A stretch of 64,000 bases of DNA, taken from NCBI RefSeq assembly GCF_002158995.1, contig NZ_LOHF01000002.1, forward strand, positions 178,493-242,492, read 5' to 3'. Positions 18,278 to 27,118 of this stretch are shown one piece after another; within the stretch, counting starts at the first letter, position 1, and every line of letters begins with the position of its first letter. Below the pieces are notes generated by a model, which did no database searches, was not told the origin of the DNA, and was given only the letters and a program-made list of their open reading frames with translations. A program made the position numbers and the translations under genes. The DNA comes from Pseudomonas caspiana. Lineage in GTDB: Bacteria > Pseudomonadota > Gammaproteobacteria > Pseudomonadales > Pseudomonadaceae.

Positions 18278-18720
18278 GATATTTCCTGAATAATTAAATT
18301 GCTATTTAGATGTTTTATGTCAAGCACTGTTGTTACTGACAAAATCGACGTAACCAGCGTTTAACATTCGAGTCAACAATCAACACCCAAAATCAGACAC
18401 TTCCTACACAAGCGATTTATTAGCGTATTTTCCTACTCACTTACTCTTCGCTTACACCGTAAAGTTGCAGGGAAACGAAGAAGAGCGCTGTCATTCAGCT
18501 CGAGACTTTTATCAGCGCAAGCATTTAAAAAATCCCGGCCCCGGCCGATAAACCTTACGAGCCGCTGATGGACCTGCGGCCTGAGCACGCCAGGGATTGG
18601 TAAGCAGCCTGCCGCTGCTCAGGAAGCGCCCTAAAGCCCTAGACAATTTTTCCCGCAATCCCGGTCAGCGACTAAGCTTGAGTCAGGTGCGATTAACAGG
18701 TTTAACCGGGCCAATCGAAA
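18278..18720. other. Intergenic region without a recognised gene
   Basis: This stretch of 443 bases separates the divergent secreted unknown protein and the penicillin-binding protein. The left half is AT-rich and probably holds the promoter of the minus-strand gene. The right half is GC-rich with short self-complementary pieces (CCGGCCCCGGCCG near 18536). I see no RNA gene, operator or convincing reading frame in it. Confidence 0.5.
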
Positions 18721-21700
18721 ATGGGCGTTTTACGGCATGCTGATACGAAACAGACGGTGATTACAGCGGACCGTAGCGACCGCGCTCCCATGCCGAAAGC
18801 CCCTCGCCGCAAAAGTTACGTGTGGCGCGTGTTTTGGGTTTTGCTGCTGATGGGGATTGCGGCGCTGGCTGTTGCGATGGTGATCGAGTCACGCAGCTCG
18901 CGCTTGCAGGCGCTGGAGTTCAATCGCTTTGCGGCAAACTTGAGCTACTCGATGCATCCGGGCCCGAGTGATTCGATGCTTTACCCTGGTGAAGGCCCCT
19001 TCGACAAGCGACTGGGTTACTCATCACTGAACGAGTTTCTACCGCGCCTGCTCAAGCGCGACTATCTGATCACCGAACAGGTCCGCTTTTCCCCCGATTT
19101 GTTGGCCTACGCCAGACGTGGCTTCTTCGTCCCTTATGAAGAGAAGATTCAGGCAGGGCTGTCGATCACTGATTGCCGCGGCGTCGACCTCTATCAATTC
19201 CGTTACCCGCAGCAGTTCTACTCAAGCTTTGCTGCCATCCCGCCGTTACTGGTACACAGCCTGCTGTTTATCGAAAACCGGGATTTGCTCGACCCACAAG
19301 AACCTATGGCCAACCCGGCGGTGGACTGGCCCCGTTTTGCCAAGGCAGCGATTTCTCAAGTCTCGAAGCTGATCGGTTTGCCGGGGCAATCAGCGGGCGG
19401 CAGTACGCTGGCTACGCAGTTGGAAAAGTATCGGCATTCCCCCGACGGGCTGACGCTGTCGGGTTCGGAAAAAATTCGGCAAATGATTTCCGCCAGCGTG
19501 CGCGCGTATCAGCCGGGCCAGCAAACCCTTGAGGCTCGTCAACGAGTAGTGCGCGATTACCTGAATAGCGTACCGCTGTCGGCAGTACCGGGGCATGGCG
19601 AAGTACATGGCATGGCGGAGGGGCTACGGGTCTGGTACGGGGCTGACTTCGTCAAGACCAATCAAGTACTCGCCTCCAACGCCAACGACCCGCAAAGTCT
19701 CGCGGCGCGCGGTCTGGCATTGCGTGAAGTGTTATCGCTGGTTATCGCTCAACGTCGGCCCTCGCACTATCTGGCGAAAGGTCGTACCGAGCTGGCGGAG
19801 TTGACGGACAGCCACATTCGTCTGTTGGCACAAAATCAGGTGATCGATAGCGCTCTGGCCAACGCTGCACTCAAGGCCGACCTGAACTATCGCAACTGGG
19901 CTGAACAACCGACTATTCAGCCCATCGAGACTAATAAAGGTATCAGCGTTGCCCGCAGTCGGTTATCGGGGCTGCTCAATCGTCCGCTGTACGATCTGGA
20001 CCGCCTTGATCTTTCGGCCACCAGCACCTTGCAAAGCGAACTGCAAAACAATGTCAGTCAGTACCTGAAAGATCTCGCGGACCCGGCCTTTGCTGCACAA
20101 GTCGGGCTGCTGGGCGAGCGCTTGTTGACCCCCGCCAGTACAACCCAGGTGCGTTACAGCTTTACGCTGTTCGAACGCGGCCCGGATGGATCAAGGGTAA
20201 GGGTGCAGACCGACAGCACCGATCAACCTTTCGACATCAACGAAGGCAGCAAGCTGGAACTCGGCTCCACCGCAAAAATGCGGGTAATGACGACCTACCT
20301 GGAAATCATTGCCGAACTGCATGACCGGTATGCCGCACAAAGTGTCAGCGCGCTGAACAAGGAGCCGGTAGCGGACCAGGATCGTCTAACGCGCTGGGCG
20401 CTGGATTATCTGATCCAGAACAAGGATCGCGACCTGGCGAAGATGCTTTCAGCAGCCCTGGACCGGCGCTACTCGGCCAGCCCGGCAGAAAGCTTCTTCA
20501 CCGGTGGCGGCATGCATCACTTCAACAACTTCCGCAAAGAGGACAACAACCGCTTGCCGACTTTGCGCGAATCACTGCGCGAGTCGATCAACCTGCCGTT
20601 CATCCGGCTGATGCGCGACATCGTGCGCTATAGCACCTATCAAGGGCCGAACAACAGCGCCGAGTTGCTCAAGGATGATGACGATCCGCGCCGTCAGGAA
20701 TACCTGAGTCGTTTTGCTGATCGTGAAGGTTCGGTGTTCCTGCTGCGTTTCTGGAAGCGCTACAAGGATAAGACTACTCAGGAGCGGCTCGATACGTTCC
20801 TGGACGGTATCAATCCGACGGCGATAAGGCTTGCCGCTGTGCACCGTTACCTGCTGCCGGGTGCCAGTCAGGCTAACTTCAACACCTTCATCCGCGCGCA
20901 CCTGGCCGAAGAGAAGGTGGGGCCGAAGCTGAGCGAGAAGCGTCTGGCTGATTTGTATGAAAGCTACGGCCCGGGCAAATACAACCTGCCGGATCAGGGC
21001 TACATCGCCAAGGCTCACCCGCTGGACCTATGGCTGGTGGGTTACTTGCTGCAACACCCGGATGCGCAATTCAAGGATGCCGTTGCCGCCAGCCGTTATG
21101 AGCGCCAGGAAGTGTACGGCTGGCTTTTCAAGAGTCGGCACAAGAGCGCTCGTGACAGCCGCATTCGCACCATGATGGAGGTCGAGGCCTTCCTCGATAT
21201 TCATCAGCGCTGGCAGCGTGTCGGTTATCCGTTTGACCATCTGGTGCCGTCACTGGCCACTGCAATCGGCAGCTCAGGCGACCGCCCCGCTGCGCTGGCT
21301 GAACTGATTGGCATCATCCAGAACGACGGTATTCGCTTGCCAACCCTGCGCATCGACAGCCTGCATTTTGCTGCCGACACGCCTTACGAAACCCGATTGG
21401 CCAATAACCCGGAGCTGGGCCAGCGTGTCTTGCCTTCGGCAGTTGCCGCAGCAATGCGCGAGGCATTGTCGCAAGTGGTCGACAGCGGCACTGCCAAACG
21501 TGTGTCCGGCAGCTTCAAATTGCAGGACGGCTCAATCCTGGCTATGGGTGGCAAAACAGGGACAGGCGATAACCGTATTGAGAGCATCGGTTCTGGCGGA
21601 CGTATTCTCAGTTCACGCGCGATCAACCGGACGGCCACTTTCGTGTTCTATCTGGGCGACAACCACTACGGCACCCTGACTGCGTTCGTTCCGGGCCGGG

Positions 21701-21825
21701 CGGCCGAGGGCTTCCGGTTCACCTCGGCGTTGCCCGTGCAAGTGCTCAAGGGCATGGCGCCAATCCTGAATCCGTATCTGGAGCCCGGCGGCCACACGCT
21801 CTGTAAGCCGACCACGCCACTGTAA
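18721..21825 (+). CDS. Atypical class A penicillin-binding protein (GT51 plus transpeptidase)
   Basis: An inner-membrane protein of 1034 residues with one N-terminal helix (around 37-58). A glycosyltransferase-51 domain follows, with a catalytic-glutamate motif altered to FIENRD, and GGSTLATQLEKY. The penicillin-binding transpeptidase domain has the three motifs GSTAKM, SIN and KTGTGD. It therefore probably polymerises and crosslinks peptidoglycan. It is longer than PBP1a/1b and its motifs are divergent: the ED of the GT51 motif is EN, and TLATQ stands for TITQQ. The domain order and motifs resemble a Pseudomonas 'transglycosylase domain-containing' class with no assigned role. An ATG at 18790 is an alternative start. 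Its stop codon touches a repeat. Confidence 0.82.
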   Translation: MGVLRHADTKQTVITADRSDRAPMPKAPRRKSYVWRVFWVLLLMGIAALAVAMVIESRSSRLQALEFNRFAANLSYSMHPGPSDSMLYPGEGPFDKRLGYSSLNEFLPRLLKRDYLITEQVRFSPDLLAYARRGFFVPYEEKIQAGLSITDCRGVDLYQFRYPQQFYSSFAAIPPLLVHSLLFIENRDLLDPQEPMANPAVDWPRFAKAAISQVSKLIGLPGQSAGGSTLATQLEKYRHSPDGLTLSGSEKIRQMISASVRAYQPGQQTLEARQRVVRDYLNSVPLSAVPGHGEVHGMAEGLRVWYGADFVKTNQVLASNANDPQSLAARGLALREVLSLVIAQRRPSHYLAKGRTELAELTDSHIRLLAQNQVIDSALANAALKADLNYRNWAEQPTIQPIETNKGISVARSRLSGLLNRPLYDLDRLDLSATSTLQSELQNNVSQYLKDLADPAFAAQVGLLGERLLTPASTTQVRYSFTLFERGPDGSRVRVQTDSTDQPFDINEGSKLELGSTAKMRVMTTYLEIIAELHDRYAAQSVSALNKEPVADQDRLTRWALDYLIQNKDRDLAKMLSAALDRRYSASPAESFFTGGGMHHFNNFRKEDNNRLPTLRESLRESINLPFIRLMRDIVRYSTYQGPNNSAELLKDDDDPRRQEYLSRFADREGSVFLLRFWKRYKDKTTQERLDTFLDGINPTAIRLAAVHRYLLPGASQANFNTFIRAHLAEEKVGPKLSEKRLADLYESYGPGKYNLPDQGYIAKAHPLDLWLVGYLLQHPDAQFKDAVAASRYERQEVYGWLFKSRHKSARDSRIRTMMEVEAFLDIHQRWQRVGYPFDHLVPSLATAIGSSGDRPAALAELIGIIQNDGIRLPTLRIDSLHFAADTPYETRLANNPELGQRVLPSAVAAAMREALSQVVDSGTAKRVSGSFKLQDGSILAMGGKTGTGDNRIESIGSGGRILSSRAINRTATFVFYLGDNHYGTLTAFVPGRAAEGFRFTSALPVQVLKGMAPILNPYLEPGGHTLCKPTTPL

Positions 21826-21908
21826 GAGCTCACGAGCAACGCGAGGCAGCGATTGCGGTTTGCCCGACACACCGTCATCGCTGGCTCGCGTTGCTCGTGA
21901 GTTCCTAC
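21823..21908. repeat. Inverted repeat, type B (second copy)
   Basis: The left arm runs TAAGAGCTC then ACGAGCAACGCGAGGCAGC; the right arm is its reverse complement with few changes, about 25 bases away. It is the same element as at 6131-6213. The TAA stop of the penicillin-binding protein gene is formed by the first bases of the left arm (the matching right-arm edge reads CCTACA), so the repeat edge supplies the end of the gene. Confidence 0.82.
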
Positions 21909-21975
21909 AACCATTCAATAAATTTTCTCAAGGCCGCAAACGAGAACCGTTCGTCTTTATCCCTTGCACAATCTT

Positions 21976-22001
21976 TAAGATATATCTTAAGGTATATCTA
22001 A
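21976..22001 (+). promoter_or_regulatory. Tandem operator of the YqjI-like regulator
   Basis: A perfect 14-base palindrome, TAAGATATATCTTA (21976-21989), is followed at once by a second, similar unit AAGGTATATCTAA. It lies 20-45 bases upstream of the PadR gene, over the probable promoter. PadR-family YqjI/NfeR proteins bind AT-rich palindromes of this kind in front of their targets, so autoregulation of the operon is likely. Confidence 0.7.
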
Positions 22002-22022
22002 CTTGTACCAGGAGATGAAGAC

Positions 22023-22610
22023 ATGCGTGATGACCCTCACGACAATGACCACCGTCCATCTCATCGCGAGCATGGCGATGGGCGAGATGGTTTTGAAAAA
22101 CGGCCTGGCCGGGAACGCGGTGGACGCGGGCCTCGCGTATTCGCGCCGGGCGATCTGAAATTGCTGCTGCTGGCGTTGATTGCCGAACAGCCTTGTCATG
22201 GCTACGACCTGATCCGCCAGATCGAAGGCATGTTCGACGGCGCCTATAGCCCAAGCCCTGGCGTGATCTACCCAACCCTGACCTTCCTTGAAGAAAGCGA
22301 GCTGATCGAAGGCGATGCCCAAGGCGGCAAAAAACACTACGCCGTTACCGACGCCGGTCGAGCCTCATTGGCAGAGCAGAAAGTCGCGCTCGATGGCGTG
22401 AAGATGCGCATCGACGTCAGCAAGCGTTCGTTGCGCGGTCATGACCGTCCCGCAGAAATCCATGAAGCCGTGCACAACCTGCGCCATGCCTTGCAACTGC
22501 ATCACGGTCGCTGGAGCCCGGCAGAAATCATCCGGGTTCGCGACCTGCTCAATAACACCGCCAAAGCCATTGTTGATGGCCCCCACATCCATTCGGAGAA
22601 GCCGGTATGA
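22023..22610 (+). CDS. PadR-family metal-responsive regulator, YqjI/NfeR-like
   Basis: A 195-residue regulator. The N-terminal tail is rich in histidine and aspartate (HDNDHRPSHREHGDG) and is followed by a PadR winged helix beginning near residue 38 (LKLLLLALIAEQPCHGYDLI) and a C-terminal dimerisation helix. E. coli YqjI has the same kind of tail, binds nickel with it and represses yqjH. Here the target-type gene lies directly downstream and overlaps by four bases (ATGA), an operon rather than the divergent arrangement of E. coli. AGGAG precedes ATG 22023. Iron or nickel sensing is inferred from the family. Confidence 0.85.
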   Translation: MRDDPHDNDHRPSHREHGDGRDGFEKRPGRERGGRGPRVFAPGDLKLLLLALIAEQPCHGYDLIRQIEGMFDGAYSPSPGVIYPTLTFLEESELIEGDAQGGKKHYAVTDAGRASLAEQKVALDGVKMRIDVSKRSLRGHDRPAEIHEAVHNLRHALQLHHGRWSPAEIIRVRDLLNNTAKAIVDGPHIHSEKPV

Positions 22611-23377
22611 ATTCACAGCAATCCATTCATCGCGTCAGCCATGAGATCAAACGCCGCAAACTTGAAGTGCTGCGAGTGGTAGACGTAACACCTAAAATGC
22701 GCCGAATCACCCTGCACGGCCCGGATCTGGCCGGTTTCATCAGCCTGGGTACCGATGACCACGTGAAGCTGATTTTCGCCACCACGCCTGAAGAACAGGC
22801 CGCGCTGGATAATTTCATTCCGGGCTCGCCGAGCGATGGGCCAAAACCGGTCATGCGTGATTACACCCCGCGCCGCTACGATGCGCACAGTGGCGAACTG
22901 GACATCGATTTTGTACTGCACGGCGAAGGCCCTGCGGCGACCTGGGCAGCGCAGGCTCAACCGGGACAGTTCCTGAATATCGCGGGGCCACGGGGTTCGA
23001 TGATCGTGCCGGATATCTTCGAGAGCTATCTGCTGATCGGCGATGAAACCGCCCTACCCGCCATTGCCCGACGTCTTGAAGCATTGCCTGCCAACCGCAG
23101 CGCGCTGGTCGTGGTCGAAGTTGCGGACTCAGGTGAACAACAGGTTTTCGACAGCCAGGCCCAGGTCGACGTGATCTGGATCGTCCGGGGCGAACAGGAT
23201 CTGGTGGACGTCACCCGCCGCCTGGAAATGTCAGAAGGCAAGCTGTACGCCTGGATCGCAACCGAATCACTGCTATCGCGCAAACTGCGCCGCGTACTGC
23301 TCGGTGAGTTCGGACTGGAAGAAGAGTTTGTGAAGGCAGCAGGGTACTGGCGGCTGGATGGGAATGATGAGGGCTGA
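22607..23377 (+). CDS. Siderophore-interacting protein / ferric reductase, YqjH-like
   Basis: A flavin-dependent cytoplasmic reductase (256 residues) that releases iron from ferric siderophores. The N-terminal FAD domain has the RDYTPRRYD motif (RxYT), followed by GPRGSM. The C-terminal part has GDETALPAI and ends in the family signature KAAGYWRLDG. It is co-transcribed with the YqjI-like regulator, so its expression probably follows the metal sensed by that protein. No siderophore synthesis genes are nearby. Confidence 0.9.
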   Translation: MNSQQSIHRVSHEIKRRKLEVLRVVDVTPKMRRITLHGPDLAGFISLGTDDHVKLIFATTPEEQAALDNFIPGSPSDGPKPVMRDYTPRRYDAHSGELDIDFVLHGEGPAATWAAQAQPGQFLNIAGPRGSMIVPDIFESYLLIGDETALPAIARRLEALPANRSALVVVEVADSGEQQVFDSQAQVDVIWIVRGEQDLVDVTRRLEMSEGKLYAWIATESLLSRKLRRVLLGEFGLEEEFVKAAGYWRLDGNDEG

Positions 23378-23433
23378 TGGACATGTAGCTCTCATCGAAC
23401 AAACTACAGCTAGCTGATTTGGAATGCTTTTTC

Positions 23434-23504
23434 TGTAGGAGCTGCCGAAGGCTGCGAAGCATTTCTGCTGATAAACCGCGATCGCACCTTCGGCAGCTCC
23501 TACA
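23434..23504. repeat. REP pair, type C
   Basis: TAGGAGCTGCCGAAGGCT (left) and its reverse complement AGGTGCGATC-flanked CTTCGGCAGCTCCTACA (right) face each other about 25 bases apart. This palindrome type is common in fluorescent pseudomonads. It fills the gap between two convergent genes and may stabilise or terminate either transcript. Confidence 0.8.
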
Positions 23505-23563
23505 AGTCCTGTGTTTGCCGCGAAACTGTGCGGTGCAATAGAAACCGGGCCAGCTCTACAGGC

Positions 23564-24217
23564 TCAGCGTCTAGCGCTGAATCTGTCCACCCCAAGCAAC
23601 ACCAGCGCAATCACGATAAACCCGATCAGCACTCCACCCGCGTTGGTGAACGCCTGCACATAGCCGATGTTGCCAACGTTGATAAACGGATACATGTAAT
23701 CGCCAATCGAGCTGCCGCGCAGCAGTACGTAAGAAAAGTAGATCACCGGGTAAAGAATCCACAGAAGCACGTGCTCGATCCGCAACATCCCCTTGGGCAC
23801 GTACAGCCACCAGTACAGCAGGAACACCAACGGCATGACGTCGTGCAGCAACTCGTCAGCCACAAATTGCCAACCTTCCGGGTGCCACAGATGGCGCAGC
23901 AATACGTTATAAGCGAGCCCGACCAAAACAATGCTTGCCGCGATACCACTGCACACTACCGGGTGCCGGAAGAATCGATGCGCGGCCGAGGTTCTGGCAC
24001 TTAGCGCACAGCTCAGAACCACCGCCACCAAGGTGTTGCTCCACACGGTGAAAAAGCTGAAAAACCGCACCAGCCCACCAATCAGGCTCGCGTCATCGGC
24101 CCAGCGTGCAATGAAAACAAGGTAGAGCTGAATGGCCAGTCCTGACCACCCGAGGCAGGCGGCAATCATCGTGTAACAGCGCTGTCCTTGCGCACTTTTC
24201 AGGTGTTGGAAGTACAT
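23564..24217 (-). CDS. Pr6Pr family membrane protein
   Basis: An integral membrane protein of 217 residues with six hydrophobic helices, resembling the Pr6Pr / FAR-17a-like family. Typical features are the FFSFFTVWSNTLVAV segment, the histidine in ELLHDVMPL and the FINVGNIGYVQAFTNAGGV stretch close to the C-terminus. Eukaryotic relatives hydrolyse fatty-acid esters of hydroxy fatty acids; the bacterial role is unknown. I start at ATG 24217, because the upstream extension in the open frame has no membrane or family character. Confidence 0.75.
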   Translation of the reverse strand: MYFQHLKSAQGQRCYTMIAACLGWSGLAIQLYLVFIARWADDASLIGGLVRFFSFFTVWSNTLVAVVLSCALSARTSAAHRFFRHPVVCSGIAASIVLVGLAYNVLLRHLWHPEGWQFVADELLHDVMPLVFLLYWWLYVPKGMLRIEHVLLWILYPVIYFSYVLLRGSSIGDYMYPFINVGNIGYVQAFTNAGGVLIGFIVIALVLLGVDRFSARR

Positions 24218-24255
24218 CGTTTTTCCTTGAAGCCCAGTCTTCGAACCAGGCGAAA

Positions 24256-24483
24256 TTACCAGCCTTTGCTGCGGTGCAACTTCACGTACAACGCCTCGAC
24301 CTTTTCCCTGGCCCAAGGCGTCTTGCGCAGAAACGTCAGGCTGGACTTGATGCTTGGATCGCTCTTGAAGCAGCGAATATCAATGCGTTCAGCCAGACCC
24401 GACCACTCGTAGTGCTCAACCAGTGCGTTGAGAATTTGTTCCAGCGTTACGCCGTGCAAAGGGTTGGAGTGAGGTGTAGTCAT
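24256..24483 (-). CDS. VF530 family protein
   Basis: A small basic protein (75 residues) of the VF530 (DUF2132) family, recognised from [19 protein letters not shown] and [21 protein letters not shown] solved member of the family is described as a DNA-binding-like fold, and the biological role is unknown. It is separated from the Pr6Pr gene by 38 bases and probably shares its transcript. Confidence 0.85.
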   Translation of the reverse strand: MTTPHSNPLHGVTLEQILNALVEHYEWSGLAERIDIRCFKSDPSIKSSLTFLRKTPWAREKVEALYVKLHRSKGW

Positions 24484-24656
24484 GCGAAACCTTCAAGCTG
24501 AATGGATAGGGGGCACTTCCCGGAAGCTGCGCACCTTAGCCGAGCCTTCAGACAGCGGGAAGAGCTTAGCGTGCGAAGAGTTTGGCTCGGCAGTCAGCTA
24601 GCGCCCACTTCAAATGTAGGACGTGTCCGAAAAGTTCCCTTTTCAGCCGATAAAGA

Positions 24657-24675
24657 GATGTTATATTGTAACAAC
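24657..24675 (+). promoter_or_regulatory. Probable Zur operator for the ZnuD-like receptor
   Basis: GATGTTATATTGTAACAAC contains TGTTA-N5-TAACA, close to the Zur palindrome TGTTATAATATAACA. It lies about 65-80 bases upstream of the chosen receptor start. The same GTTA-N5-TAAC arrangement occurs in front of rpmE2 at 9815-9827, another gene typically under Zur. Confidence 0.72.
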
Positions 24676-24738
24676 AACTTGCCATCTCAACGCTTCACCG
24701 GGCGCCTCAGAATGCGCTCGTCTGCCAAGGAACTTCGC

Positions 24739-26775
24739 ATGTCTAGTCCCTCCAAATACTTGCTCTGGCGCCTCACGCCAATGGCGGCTGCCATGCTGCT
24801 TGCCTCAACTGCGCACGCTGCCAGCATCGTGGACCTAGAGCCGCAGGTAATTACCGCCAACCCGTTGGGCAGTGACCAATTGGCATCTCCGGCAACGGTG
24901 CTGGAGGGCGATAATCTGACGCTCCAACAAAAAGGCAGCCTGGGCGAAACACTCAACAAACAGCCGGGGGTTTCGTCTTCCTGGTTTGGGCCCGGAGCCA
25001 GTCGACCGATTATTCGTGGGCTGGACGGCGACCGGATTCGCATCCTGCGCAATGGTGTCGGTGCGCTGGACGCCTCGTCGCTGTCCTACGATCACGCCGT
25101 CCCGCTGGACCCGGTGAACGTCGAGCGTATTGAAGTCGTGCGGGGGCCGGCGGCACTGTTGTATGGCGGCAGCGCCATCGGCGGCGTAGTGAACACGTTC
25201 GACAATCGCATTCCGACTGAGGCCATTGAGGGCATTCACGGTGCCGGTGAACTGCGTTATGGCGGTGCGGACACAACTCGCAGCAGCGCGGGCAAGCTGG
25301 AAGCCGGTAATGGTCAGTTCGCGTTGCACATCGACGCCAATGCTCGAGAGTTTAACGACCTGCGCATCCCGGGCTATGCCCGTACCAGCGAGCAAGGTGC
25401 TGCCGAAGAAGGCAACGACAAGAAACATCGACTGAACAACAGCAACGGTCGTCAGGATGGCGGCGCGGTGGGCGGTTCCTACACATGGGACGACGGCTAC
25501 GCGGGTGTGTCCTACAGCAACTACGACTCCAATTACGGCTCGCCGGCAGAAGAAGATGTGCGCATTCGCATGGAGCAGGAGCACTACGCTTTTGCCTCGG
25601 AAATCCGTAATTTGTCGGGCCCGTTCAGCTCGGTAAAACTGGACGCCGGGTACACCGAATATGAACACCGTGAAATTGAAGGCGGCGAAGTCGGCACTAC
25701 GTTCAGGAACAAAGGTTACGAAGCCCGCGTCGAAGCGCGTCATCAACCCATCGGCCCACTTGAAGGCGTGATCGGCGCGCAAGTGACCCGTGGCGAGTTC
25801 TCTGCGCTGGGCGAAGAAGCATTCGTGCCGCAGACCGATACTGACGCGGGCGCGCTGTTCATCCTCGAAGAACTGCAAGCGACCGAGCGCCTCAAGCTGA
25901 GTCTGGGCGGTCGCATCGAGCACACCACTGTCGACCCGGACGCCAAAGGTAACGAGCGCTTCGCCAGCACCGACAACTCCAGCAGTTTCACCGCTGGCAG
26001 TCTGTCATCCGGCGCGGTCTACACCCTGACGCCCGTCTGGTCGCTGGCCGCAACTCTGGGTTATACCGAGCGCGCACCGACCTTCTACGAGCTCTACGCC
26101 AACGGCGCGCACGTTGCCACTGGCACATACGAACGCGGCGATGCAGGGCTGTCCAAAGAAAAAGCCGTGTCCAGCGATCTGGCCTTACGTTTTGACAATG
26201 GCACCCACAAGGGCAGCGTTGGTGTGTTCTACAGCCACTTCTCCAATTACATCGGCCTATTGAGCACAGGTCGGACGCTGAATGACGACGGCGAAGAGGA
26301 CGCAGACGGGATCCCTGAATACAACTACTCAGGCGTTCGTGCGAGGTTCAGCGGCGTTGAAGCGCAGGACCACTGGAAGCTGGGAGAAAATCAGTACGGC
26401 AGCCTGGCGCTGGAGCTTTCCGGTGACTACACACGCGCGAAAAACCTGGACACAGGAGAAGCCTTGCCGCGTATTGCTCCGTTGCGCTTGAACAGTGGCC
26501 TGCTGTGGGAGCTGGACAAGTGGCAAGCGCGGATAGATGTGGAACACGCCAGCTCACAGCGTAGAGTTCCAGATAATGAAACCGGCACGGATGGCTACAC
26601 ATCGCTCGGCGCCAGCGCCGGGTACAATTTCAATCTGGGCGGCAGCCAGTGGCTGGCCTTTGTCAACGGCGAGAACCTGACTAACCAGACAGTGCGCTAC
26701 GCCAGTTCAATCCTGCGCGACATAGCTCCGGCGCCGGGGCGCAGTGTAGAAGTGGGATTGCGGACGACGTTCTGA
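24739..26775 (+). CDS. znuD: ZnuD-like TonB-dependent zinc receptor
   Basis: Outer-membrane receptor of 678 residues from ATG 24739 (AAGGAA before it). A signal peptide ends in STAHA near residue 22. The plug carries the ZnuD-type stretch DASSLSYDHAVPLDPVNVER and RGPAALLYGGSAIGGVVN, and a barrel ends in VGLRTTF. Unlike the receptor at 1775 it has no STN domain, so it does not signal to an anti-sigma factor. A Zur-type box upstream supports zinc as substrate. An open frame extends further upstream but would read through the operator. Copper or heme specificity is less likely but not excluded. Confidence 0.83.
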   Translation: MSSPSKYLLWRLTPMAAAMLLASTAHAASIVDLEPQVITANPLGSDQLASPATVLEGDNLTLQQKGSLGETLNKQPGVSSSWFGPGASRPIIRGLDGDRIRILRNGVGALDASSLSYDHAVPLDPVNVERIEVVRGPAALLYGGSAIGGVVNTFDNRIPTEAIEGIHGAGELRYGGADTTRSSAGKLEAGNGQFALHIDANAREFNDLRIPGYARTSEQGAAEEGNDKKHRLNNSNGRQDGGAVGGSYTWDDGYAGVSYSNYDSNYGSPAEEDVRIRMEQEHYAFASEIRNLSGPFSSVKLDAGYTEYEHREIEGGEVGTTFRNKGYEARVEARHQPIGPLEGVIGAQVTRGEFSALGEEAFVPQTDTDAGALFILEELQATERLKLSLGGRIEHTTVDPDAKGNERFASTDNSSSFTAGSLSSGAVYTLTPVWSLAATLGYTERAPTFYELYANGAHVATGTYERGDAGLSKEKAVSSDLALRFDNGTHKGSVGVFYSHFSNYIGLLSTGRTLNDDGEEDADGIPEYNYSGVRARFSGVEAQDHWKLGENQYGSLALELSGDYTRAKNLDTGEALPRIAPLRLNSGLLWELDKWQARIDVEHASSQRRVPDNETGTDGYTSLGASAGYNFNLGGSQWLAFVNGENLTNQTVRYASSILRDIAPAPGRSVEVGLRTTF

Positions 26776-27118
26776 TAAATCCGCGCCCCTGTTGGAGCGG
26801 GACTTGCTCGCGATAGCGTCAGATCAGACGATGACTTGTTAAAAGAAAATCGAATCGCGAGCAAGCTCACTCCACAGGACATCGTTGCAGTTGGACAGCT
26901 CGGGCCGTGGACCTCTGGTGCTATCGGCCCGGCGTAGCCTTTGCCGCACTGTTGCAATCCCCGCAATGATCCATGTCAGTTTTGTTGCTGTTTACTAACT
27001 CGTTAGCCCCCTATCATTACACCCCGCCAGCTGAACCGATTTTGCAACTGCTTTCGCAGTGCAGAACCGCGGCATAGCGCCGCACGCCTTTCCTGAATAA
27101 CTCAAAAGAACGATACCT
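26776..27118. repeat. REP pair, type D, and the oprB leader
   Basis: From 26789 to 26878 two palindromic units face each other: GTTGGAGCGGGACTTGCTCG on the left and CGCGAGCAAGCTCACTCCAC on the right. The rest, up to the oprB start, has the promoter and leader of the porin operon. I can identify no clear operator in it. A short GC stem (CCGCGGCATAGCGCCGC) lies near 27067. Confidence 0.7.
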
